This document shows, piece after piece, positions 22,860-30,639 of a stretch of 39,088 nucleotides of DNA (position 1 is the stretch's first letter; each line of letters begins with the position of its first letter). The DNA comes from Candidatus Poribacteria bacterium (GTDB taxonomy: Bacteria; Poribacteria; WGA-4E; PCPOR2b): assembly GCA_003635265.1 (NCBI GenBank), contig PYIZ01000020.1, forward strand, positions 1 to 39,088, read 5' to 3'. Both the position numbers and the translations under genes were made by a program. Under the pieces are notes generated by a model. It worked only from the letters and a program-made list of their open reading frames with translations. It was not told the DNA's origin and ran no database searches.

Positions 22860-25800
22860 ATGAGCCAAACACAACCAAACCAACAATCAGGACAAGATCA
22901 GGTGAGCCTGCCATCGCGCATGACGGACGCACTGAAACAGTACCGGAAACGGGTATGGACAATTAAGCTCGCTGAAGGTGCTTTGGCTGCAATCTTTGGA
23001 CTCGTAATCTCGTATTTCGGCGTGTTCGGTCTAGATCGCTTGGTCGATACTCCAGCACTTTTGCGGGGCGGCATACTGGCGGTTGGTATGGTGGGGATGG
23101 TGATTCTTTTTCCTATAAAGTACCACAACTGGGTCTGGCGGCATCGGCGGTTGGATGGGGTAGCTAAGTTGTTGCGGCACAAATTCCCCCGTTTGAGCGA
23201 CCATGTCCTCGCCATTGTGGAGCTAGCGCGCAGCGACTCAGATCAATCGTCAAGTCGTACTTTAATTGAGGCAGCGATGCGCCAAGTCGATGCTGAAGTG
23301 GCAAAACATAATCTGAAGGACGCCGTTCCGCATCCCCGTCACCTTCGCTGGGCATGGGCAGCAGGTATACCTCTGATTCTATTCATGGTGGGAATGCTCC
23401 TTGTTCCTGATGCTAGCAGAAACGCTCTCGCTCGATGGCTGATCCCATGGCGTAACGTAGAACGTTACACCTTTGCCCAATTGGAAGGCGAGACGGGGCT
23501 TCAAGTAGTAGCCTACGCAGAACCTTTCTCTGTTGAGGCACATCTGAAAGACAAATCACCTTGGAAACCCGTCTCAGGAGAAGCCCGATATACAGATCAA
23601 GCCCCAATCGTTGCCGCGCTGGAAGGAGCAACTTACCGATTTCAAATACCGCCCCAGACAAAAGACGGACACCTCACACTTCGGGTGGGAGACGCACGAC
23701 GTTCCATTCTCGTCGAACCCAAGCTGCGACCGGAGTTGACGGAGTTTGTAGCGCAGGTCCAACTGCCCACCTATCTTGAGCGTCCTGATATGGAGATGAA
23801 GGATGTGCGTGGAGGTGTCTTGGCTTTGGTCAAGGGAAGCACGGCAATCTTGGAAGCAATCGCAACACGCGAACTCGCACAAGCCGTGCTAGACGATCGA
23901 TCACAGCGTGTAGATGGACAACGGATTACTACCGAACCTATCAGCGCGGATACCAAGACCCAAGTCCGACTGATGTGGTGGGATCGTTTTGGGCTCGCCA
24001 CACGCGAGCCACAAGTGTTGTGGATCGAAGCCATTGATGATGAAGCACCGACGGTTGGTTTTAACAAACTGAAGAATAATCAGGTCATCCTTTCCAATGA
24101 GGTCATCGCCTTCGAGATTCACGCTAGGGACGATTTTGGTGTGAAGCGGATCGGCTTGGAGTGGGAGGGGCTTCAGCACTCAATTTCAAATCCTAACCCC
24201 TCCAGCGGTGAGAAAACGGTGTCAGCCGGTGCGCCGACTGCGGAGGCGATGACCGTCGCAGCTACATTCTCTGCCGAGCGTGAAAATGTGCGTCCACAGA
24301 GTCTACGTCTGCGTTCTTTTGCCGAGGATTATCTGCCGGGACGCGAGCGAGCATATTCGCCCTATCTTGTGCTCCACATCCTCACGCCATTAGAACACCT
24401 CAAGTGGCTGACGGATCAGTTGAGCCTCTGGGTGAACGCTGCACAGGAAGTTCATGATAAGGAATTGCAACTGAACCAAGTCAACCGTGAACTACGCAAT
24501 CTCCCGCCCGAAGCCCTCGACGATCCGGCGCAACGAAAGCGACTCCAAAGCCAAGCCGCTGCAGAACGTGCCAATGCCGCAAGACTCGACAGCTTGGTCG
24601 GAATCGGTAAGCAGTTGGTAGAAGAAGCGACAAAGAACCAAGAATTTGAGCCAGACCAACTCAAATTGTGGGTAGAAATCCTCAAGAAGTTAGAGGAGAT
24701 CGCTGGTGAACGAATGCCTTCAATCGCGGCGCTGCTCGCTCAAGCGGCGGACGCTCCGGGGCAAACCGAGGCTATCCCTCCAACCGAGCCGAGTAAACCA
24801 TCGAAAGACTTACCGGCAGAAGGTCCGCCCTCACCACCGGGTGGTAAACCGACAGATCTGGAAAAAGCAGACAAGTATGGACCCGATAGGGTGAATCCGT
24901 TGGAAGGATTGGACAAAATTCCAGAAGATCCGAATATACCTGCCGGCGGGGTTAACGTAGATCGAAGCGAGCAACCCGACGGCAAGCCCGCTTATGTACC
25001 TGTCAATCCCACGCCGTCTGTTCTGGATTTTGAATCTGGCTTCAACAAAAGCGAAAAGGCGGGCCAAGCACCGCAGGTGGTTGGTGGGCTGGGAATTCCG
25101 GTGACAACTCTTAAAGGCAGCGGCAGAGACGACGAAGAGGAAGACACATCAGCGACAACAACAGCAGAATTGGTCATTCTAGCAGTCCGAGAGCAGCAGG
25201 AATTGCTAGATGCTTTTGCTGAACTAGCAGCCGATATGAACAAGCTGCTGATGGGATTTGAAAATAGTACGTTTGTGAAGCGTTTGAAAGCCGCATCCCG
25301 ACGGCAGATTGACATCGCTGTAGACCTGAACAATCTTGATGGTTTTGGTCTCCAAGACATTGCGTCGGATGAGAAATCCAGTCGGACGCGCTTGGCGAAA
25401 CGCGAGGTCGCTGAATCCGAAACCGTGTACACCATATTTCAAGACATGGTAGCCTATGCCGAACGGCGTCCCTCTCAAAACTATTCGCGCGTTATGGACG
25501 AGATGCAGAACATAGGCGTGTCCTACCAGATTCAAGACATGGCAACAGCAATCAACCAAAACTTTATTGGTCAATCAACCATCGAGGCGGAATTCTGGGC
25601 GGATACACTGGATCGTTGGGCAGAGCAGCTAGTAGATCCCTTGCCGCCACCGCCTCCAGCCGGAGAACTACAACTGGTTATCTTACCAAACCTGCCACCA
25701 GCAATTATTCTGGAAGTGTTGCGTATCATCAATGGCGAAATTCAGTTACGCGAGGAGACGCGGGAGGTCGAGCAAGCCAAGAAAGCACTCACCGCTGAAG

Positions 25801-26261
25801 AGTACAGCAAACGCAGCAAATCATTGAGCGAAACACAGAAGAAACTCGCTTCCGATACCCGCGAAGTAGCGGCGAAAATTAGGGCACTGCCAAACGCTGG
25901 AGAAAGGCTCATCCAAGCACAACTCCAGAAGGTAACCAAGGCTGCGGTTGTCATGGACGAGGTACAGGAAATTCTTTCACAACCGGATACGGGTCCCAAG
26001 GCGATCGCGGCGATAACAGAAGTAATCGAAATACTCCTTGAAACAAGGCGGATACCAAATGCACCAACGGTTATGAAAGCACCGCCAACTTCGTCGCCTG
26101 CGCTGCGGTTATTGGGGCTCGGAGACGACAGTAGCAAGGCTTTTATAGAAAACCGCGTCCCTCGGCAAGCCACGGGCAAGGCTGGTCGCATCCTGCCAGA
26201 GGAGTTTCGTCAGGGCTTAGATGCTTACTTCGACGCTTTGGAAGGAAAGAAGATTGAGTAA
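22860..26261 (+). CDS. Giant membrane-anchored protein, DUF4175-like
   Basis: A 1133-residue protein from ATG 22860 (GGAG 8 bases upstream); the longer frame would overlap the preceding gene by 70 bases. Two N-terminal helices (KLAEGALAAIFGLVISYFGV and LRGGILAVGMVGMVILF) and a third near 200 (AAGIPLILFMVGMLLV) precede a large extracytoplasmic part. That part has Ig-like beta domains up to about residue 540, then long Gln/Glu/Lys-rich helices likely to form coiled coils, with a Pro/Gly/Asp-rich linker at about 650-780. Such proteins accompany MoxR/Bat clusters in Planctomycetes-like bacteria. No enzyme motif is visible; a structural or scaffold role is inferred. Confidence 0.8.
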   Translation: MSQTQPNQQSGQDQVSLPSRMTDALKQYRKRVWTIKLAEGALAAIFGLVISYFGVFGLDRLVDTPALLRGGILAVGMVGMVILFPIKYHNWVWRHRRLDGVAKLLRHKFPRLSDHVLAIVELARSDSDQSSSRTLIEAAMRQVDAEVAKHNLKDAVPHPRHLRWAWAAGIPLILFMVGMLLVPDASRNALARWLIPWRNVERYTFAQLEGETGLQVVAYAEPFSVEAHLKDKSPWKPVSGEARYTDQAPIVAALEGATYRFQIPPQTKDGHLTLRVGDARRSILVEPKLRPELTEFVAQVQLPTYLERPDMEMKDVRGGVLALVKGSTAILEAIATRELAQAVLDDRSQRVDGQRITTEPISADTKTQVRLMWWDRFGLATREPQVLWIEAIDDEAPTVGFNKLKNNQVILSNEVIAFEIHARDDFGVKRIGLEWEGLQHSISNPNPSSGEKTVSAGAPTAEAMTVAATFSAERENVRPQSLRLRSFAEDYLPGRERAYSPYLVLHILTPLEHLKWLTDQLSLWVNAAQEVHDKELQLNQVNRELRNLPPEALDDPAQRKRLQSQAAAERANAARLDSLVGIGKQLVEEATKNQEFEPDQLKLWVEILKKLEEIAGERMPSIAALLAQAADAPGQTEAIPPTEPSKPSKDLPAEGPPSPPGGKPTDLEKADKYGPDRVNPLEGLDKIPEDPNIPAGGVNVDRSEQPDGKPAYVPVNPTPSVLDFESGFNKSEKAGQAPQVVGGLGIPVTTLKGSGRDDEEEDTSATTTAELVILAVREQQELLDAFAELAADMNKLLMGFENSTFVKRLKAASRRQIDIAVDLNNLDGFGLQDIASDEKSSRTRLAKREVAESETVYTIFQDMVAYAERRPSQNYSRVMDEMQNIGVSYQIQDMATAINQNFIGQSTIEAEFWADTLDRWAEQLVDPLPPPPPAGELQLVILPNLPPAIILEVLRIINGEIQLREETREVEQAKKALTAEEYSKRSKSLSETQKKLASDTREVAAKIRALPNAGERLIQAQLQKVTKAAVVMDEVQEILSQPDTGPKAIAAITEVIEILLETRRIPNAPTVMKAPPTSSPALRLLGLGDDSSKAFIENRVPRQATGKAGRILPEEFRQGLDAYFDALEGKKIE

Positions 26262-26296
26262 TACGCTAGCATATAACAAATTCAAGGAGATGCACC

Positions 26297-27730
26297 ATGT
26301 GTAAAGGGAAAGGGTTATGGCTATGTATTATAGTAACGTTGATGCTCGCCACCGTTGCTATAGCCCAAGATACGGATCGAAATCCTGACGAGCAACAACT
26401 TGACAGAAACCGGAGGACATGGGCTGTCCAAAGTAGCGCGATGATTTTCGTCAGGCAGACAATACCCTTACTCCAGCAAGCTAGCAAAAGCGTTGGTGAG
26501 CGTTATAACCTAGATGAGATGACCATCAATGAACTCCGCCAGTCAACTAACGAATTGGTTGAAACCCTACTGGAGCAGCCTGAAGCTATGCGCACCCTTG
26601 CAACCGCTGCGCGGAGATACCGAGATCGGGGGGCAGTCGCTCGTCACTTGGCGGCATGGCTCGACCAGCAACTCAGCTTAACAGTCGACCAGCGCGAGAA
26701 AATTGAGCAACGACTCATTGTTAACGCGGATAAGGGCTCGCTAGTTGACCCGCGGGATATATTATGGAACCGGCTACTCCCAGCGGCTGTTATCCGCAGG
26801 CGGTTCAAACACCCTCCGGATGATGTGCTGTCCCAGCCACAGTTAGTGATTTGGAAGCAACTGGTTGTTCCGCCGAAATTTAAATTTAGAGGGCAAATAC
26901 CGGAACACGCTAGGGCAATAGTCGCCCAAATCAAAGCTGACATCATGGAAGACCTTAAGGCTGGCAATATAGCTCACGAAGCGCTCGAATTGAGGTTAGA
27001 ATTCCGGGACGGACGTAGAGTCGAAGTTATGGAGATAGAACTCTGGGATGAGGGTAAAGCCAATACCTCAGAATCCCAAGAAGAAATGAGGCGGATTGCT
27101 GAGGCAAAGCTAGCGGTTCATACCGAACAGTTGGGACCACTTGAGGAAAGCGCATCGCAACGTTTGACGTTGGCAACCAGGGGCGTTGTGGAAGAATACC
27201 TCGAAACACAAGGCAAAGATTGGAACTCAAAGTATGAGGAAGTTGCGAAAGAGATTCACGAGGAAGTTGCGGCTGGCAAGATAACTAATCAGGAGGCAGC
27301 CCAAAAACTTGAGGGGCTCAAGAAGCGGGTCCATGCCGAGGAACGCGCCACAAACTCCTATACCGACATTACGCATCATCCACTGTATCAACAGACAATC
27401 AAAGATGTGCTTTCGGAGGAAGGGTTCGCCCAATACAAGGCGCGTCAAGCAGAAAGACAGGATTTTCGCCAGCAGGCTTTGCGAGATGTGCTTGTAGCAT
27501 CAATGGACACAGAACTGTTTTTGAGCGACGAGCAACGGAAGCATTTTGAGATAGCTGCTGAAGAATTGTTGGCTCTGTCTACGCCCGATGAAGTTCTGGC
27601 GCCGGTTTATATAGCCTATCAACTCTGCCAACGAACAGACCATGAACTCTTGAGTCCTTGGCAACAGGAAGAGTTTGAAAAAATCCATAGGGAATTAGAA
27701 AAGAGAGTCAAATTCAGCGAAGAAAGATAA
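26297..27730 (+). CDS. Secreted helical protein, paralogue 1
   Basis: A 477-residue protein from ATG 26297 (AAGGAG, 7 bases). A signal peptide (WLCIIVTLMLATVAIAQD) is followed by an almost fully helical, charged protein. It contains AWLDQQLSLTVDQREKIEQRL, which resembles LTxxQ-type periplasmic helices. The helix AGKITNQEAAQKLEGLKKRV and a related copy (MEDLKAGNIAHEALELRL) suggest internal repetition. The last 110 residues match the next gene closely (HPLYQQTIKDVLSEEGFAQYK). The function is unknown. Compared with paralogue 2 it lacks about 38 residues near position 110 and has about 40 extra near 330. Confidence 0.75.
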   Translation: MCKGKGLWLCIIVTLMLATVAIAQDTDRNPDEQQLDRNRRTWAVQSSAMIFVRQTIPLLQQASKSVGERYNLDEMTINELRQSTNELVETLLEQPEAMRTLATAARRYRDRGAVARHLAAWLDQQLSLTVDQREKIEQRLIVNADKGSLVDPRDILWNRLLPAAVIRRRFKHPPDDVLSQPQLVIWKQLVVPPKFKFRGQIPEHARAIVAQIKADIMEDLKAGNIAHEALELRLEFRDGRRVEVMEIELWDEGKANTSESQEEMRRIAEAKLAVHTEQLGPLEESASQRLTLATRGVVEEYLETQGKDWNSKYEEVAKEIHEEVAAGKITNQEAAQKLEGLKKRVHAEERATNSYTDITHHPLYQQTIKDVLSEEGFAQYKARQAERQDFRQQALRDVLVASMDTELFLSDEQRKHFEIAAEELLALSTPDEVLAPVYIAYQLCQRTDHELLSPWQQEEFEKIHRELEKRVKFSEER

Positions 27731-28068
27731 TGCATTGTGCTACTACGAACCGGTGCGGGCAATTATATGCTGCGAAGTAATCACAGGTTAGCCTACCCCG
27801 GTTATATTGGTGGCAGGTATGCGCCGATCACAGATTAGGAAATCTGTGGCTACGAGAGCGATGGTTAAGACATAGGGAACCTCAGATTGGGATTCAAAGC
27901 AATATGCCTACTACTAGCAACTTACGTTATAATAAGCATTTATTAGTGGATCTTAGAATTAATGAGACACTCCAAACCGGTGCGGTTGGAAACCGCACCT
28001 ACCGGGGAGCGAAAGTGTCTATTTATTTTTAGAATTCACCATATAATCCAAGTTTAAGGAGAGAAATC
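27731..28068. other. Intergenic region with palindromic repeats
   Basis: No gene is visible. It holds a partial copy of a palindrome arm (ACCGGTGCGG, near 27750), a perfect 8-bp hairpin CACAGATT-AGGA-AATCTGTG (27829-27848), an AT-rich TATAAT-containing stretch near 27928 without a clear -35 box, and the large palindrome at 27965-28020. Confidence 0.6.
27965..28029 (+). terminator. Large palindrome with T-rich tail, possible terminator
   Basis: AGACACT/AGTGTCT forms the outer stem, and CCGG and TGCGGTT/AACCGCA the inner stem around a GGA loop. The outer arm is followed by ATTTATTTTT. It lies between the two tandem paralogues and could end the upstream transcript. It may equally be a REP-like dispersed palindrome, since a related arm occurs at 27750. 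Confidence 0.45.
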
Positions 28069-29457
28069 GTGTATAAAGGAAAATGGCTATGTATCGTAGT
28101 AATGTTGATGCTCACGACTGTTGGAATCGCTCAGGATAAGGATCGAAATCCTAGCGAGAGACAGCTTCGTAGAGATCGGATACAACGAGCCGCCCAAAAC
28201 AGGATGGCTGAATTCGTTAGGCAGGTAACCGACCCCTTAGTTCAACGAGTTAGCAAAAGCGTTGTTCAGCTTTATAACCTAGACCAGACAGCCGTCAGTG
28301 AACTCCGCCAGTCAATTCAAGAATCCGCTGAAGTTCTGCTAACGCAGCCCGAAGATCTGTTTGCCCTCATAACCGCTGCGCGTAAAGGAAACTACACCAA
28401 AATGTTAGAAACTCTGTTGTCGCATCCCAACTGCAAGACGGCATTTGCAAAATATCTGAATGAGGAACAACTTCAGGAGTACATGGATTATACTCTGGCG
28501 CAGGAACAGCGAGGCCGGCAGGCAGTCGTTCATCATCTGACCGCGTGGCTAGACCAACACCTCAGCTTGACAGTCGGCCAGCGTGAGAAAATTGAGCAAC
28601 GATTGATTGCCAATGCAGGAAAGGGCAGGCCATTCTCCCCGGGGGATATGGTATTGAATCGACGGCACCCAGTGGACGTGGTCCGCCAGAGGTTGAAACC
28701 TCCTCCGGCTGATGTGCTGTCCCAGACACAGTTAGCAATCTGGAGAGAGCTGATGGCTCGCCCGAGCCCCAGAAACGAATGGCGAGTAGAGGATGAGGAA
28801 GACGACGACCGCAAAGAAATGTTTGACAAAGCCCAAGCTGAAATCATAGCAGCCCACAGGGCGGGCAGGATCGGCCGTGAAGAGATTGGTCCTCGACTCA
28901 AAGCTTTGAAATTAGAATTCTGGGGCGAAGGTGAAGACGATGCTTCGGAATTCCAAGAAAAAATGAGGCAATTCGTTGAGGCAAAGCTAACCGCTCATAC
29001 CCAACAGTTGGGACCACTTGACGAAAGCGCAGCGCAACGCTTAGTATTGGTCACCAAGGGCGTTGTGGAAGAATACCTCGAAACGCAAGGCGAAAATCTG
29101 AGAGCAAAGTATGAAGAAACCGACATTACGTATCATCCACTGTATCAACAGACAATCGAAGATGTCCTTTCGGAAGAGGCATTTGCCCAATACAAGGCAC
29201 GTCAAGCGGAAAGACAGGGGTTTCGCCAGCAGGCTTTGCGGGATGTGCTTGTAGTATCAATAGATGCACACCTGTTTTTAAGCGACGAGCAACGAAAGCA
29301 TTTTGAGATGGTTGCTGAAGAATTGCCCGCTCTGTCTGCGCCCGATGAAACTCCAGCACCGGTTTATATGGTCCATCAGCTTTTCCAACGCACAGACCAC
29401 GGACTTCTAAGCTCTTGGCAGCGGAAAGAATTTGAAAGAATAGCCACAGAAAATTAG
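28069..29457 (+). CDS. Secreted helical protein, paralogue 2
   Basis: A 462-residue tandem paralogue of the previous gene, with a GTG start at 28069 after AAGGAGAG. It shares the signal peptide (WLCIVVMLMLTTVGIAQDKD), the LSLTVGQREKIEQRL helix and the C-terminal block (HPLYQQTIEDVLSEEAFAQYK, FLSDEQRKHFE). It keeps a segment missing from copy 1 (KTAFAKYLNEEQLQEYMDY) and lacks copy 1's EEVAAGKITNQEAAQKL insertion. An acidic run (VEDEEDDDRKE) is unique to it. The function is unknown. Both copies are intact, so they are probably both used. Confidence 0.75.
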   Translation: MYKGKWLCIVVMLMLTTVGIAQDKDRNPSERQLRRDRIQRAAQNRMAEFVRQVTDPLVQRVSKSVVQLYNLDQTAVSELRQSIQESAEVLLTQPEDLFALITAARKGNYTKMLETLLSHPNCKTAFAKYLNEEQLQEYMDYTLAQEQRGRQAVVHHLTAWLDQHLSLTVGQREKIEQRLIANAGKGRPFSPGDMVLNRRHPVDVVRQRLKPPPADVLSQTQLAIWRELMARPSPRNEWRVEDEEDDDRKEMFDKAQAEIIAAHRAGRIGREEIGPRLKALKLEFWGEGEDDASEFQEKMRQFVEAKLTAHTQQLGPLDESAAQRLVLVTKGVVEEYLETQGENLRAKYEETDITYHPLYQQTIEDVLSEEAFAQYKARQAERQGFRQQALRDVLVVSIDAHLFLSDEQRKHFEMVAEELPALSAPDETPAPVYMVHQLFQRTDHGLLSSWQRKEFERIATEN

Positions 29458-29551
29458 AAACCGGGGTCAAATTTATCGAAAATAGATGAGGACATTGAAA
29501 TTTAGTTCTCGGAACTGACAGTTGACAACCAAAACAACCGATAACCTAATT

Positions 29552-30625
29552 ATGGACTTACGAAACAGATACGCACTCAACCTCGGATTGGCAACCCTGA
29601 TATATCTGGCAGCGTTTTCAATCGAATCGGCTTATGGACAGAGCACCGCCATTCGTTACGGCAGGGGCGTGCCTCTAACGGTTCGAGCGATTAATGACCG
29701 GAGCTTGACCTATCTTGCCAAGACACAGATGGACGACGGTAGCTGGTCGGGCGGCGAGATCGGTTCAGGGATAACGGGAATCTGTGTCATGGCGTTCATG
29801 GCAAGTGGCGAAGACCCCGACTTCGGTCCTTACGCCACCCATATCCGCAAAGCGTTGTGCAACATTATCGCCAATCAGGATGCGAAAACCGGTTATCTCA
29901 GTGGTATCGGACATGGGCCCATGTATCACCACGGATTTGCTATGTTGGCACTGTCGGAGGCGTATGGAGCGGTGAACGAACAGCAACTCTGGCAAGGAAG
30001 TCAGTATCCTACTGAACAGAGGCGCACCATCGGTCAGGCTTTGGAATTGGCGGTTCGGTGCGCGTTGACCGCACAGCAGAAGAATTCGTGGGGCGCTTGG
30101 CGATATTCACCGGATTCTGTGGATGCCGATACAACCGTGTCTGGAACCGTGTTGATGGGCTTGTTCGGCGCACGAAATGCGGGCATCGAAGTTCCCAATC
30201 AGGCAATCGACAAAGCCCTAAGTTTTTTTCAAGCCAACACGATGCGAGATGGAGTGGTCTCTTATGTACCCGCCGGCAGCCATGGTAATGGAATCACTCG
30301 GACAGCAATCGGAACGCTGGTTTATGCAATTGCAAAAAGAAAGGACTCGCCAGAGTACAAAGCCACCTCGGAATTCATCAAGCGGCGAATTGATCAAACC
30401 GTCAACAATTATCCGTTTTACTACCGATACTACATGGCACAAGCTCTTTTCCACAGTGACCTTGAGGCATGGCAGACTTGGAATCAACGAACTATCGAGC
30501 ACCTACAAAAAATGCAGAATGAGGACGGTAGCTTTCCCAGTGCTCACGGTCTTGCTTACGGAACAGGGATGTCTGTGCTGGCGTTGGCTTTGAACTATCG
30601 CCTATTGCCGGTTTACGAGAGATAG
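29552..30625 (+). CDS. Secreted prenyltransferase/terpene-cyclase-like repeat protein
   Basis: A 357-residue protein. ATG 29552 is preferred; a TTG at 29522 would add 10 residues ahead of the signal peptide, and neither start has a strong ribosome site. A signal peptide (LGLATLIYLAAFSIESAYGQ) is followed by alpha-alpha toroid repeats with the QxxDGSW-type motif (YLAKTQMDDGSWSGGEIGSG, QKNSWGAWRYSP, LQKMQNEDGSFPSAHG). This fold is shared by squalene-hopene cyclases and prenyltransferase beta subunits, but the DxDD catalytic motif of cyclases is absent and the protein is exported, so it is probably a non-enzymatic binding protein. Similar proteins follow MoxR/Bat clusters. Confidence 0.82.
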   Translation: MDLRNRYALNLGLATLIYLAAFSIESAYGQSTAIRYGRGVPLTVRAINDRSLTYLAKTQMDDGSWSGGEIGSGITGICVMAFMASGEDPDFGPYATHIRKALCNIIANQDAKTGYLSGIGHGPMYHHGFAMLALSEAYGAVNEQQLWQGSQYPTEQRRTIGQALELAVRCALTAQQKNSWGAWRYSPDSVDADTTVSGTVLMGLFGARNAGIEVPNQAIDKALSFFQANTMRDGVVSYVPAGSHGNGITRTAIGTLVYAIAKRKDSPEYKATSEFIKRRIDQTVNNYPFYYRYYMAQALFHSDLEAWQTWNQRTIEHLQKMQNEDGSFPSAHGLAYGTGMSVLALALNYRLLPVYER

Positions 30626-30639
30626 ATTGGAGGGATACG

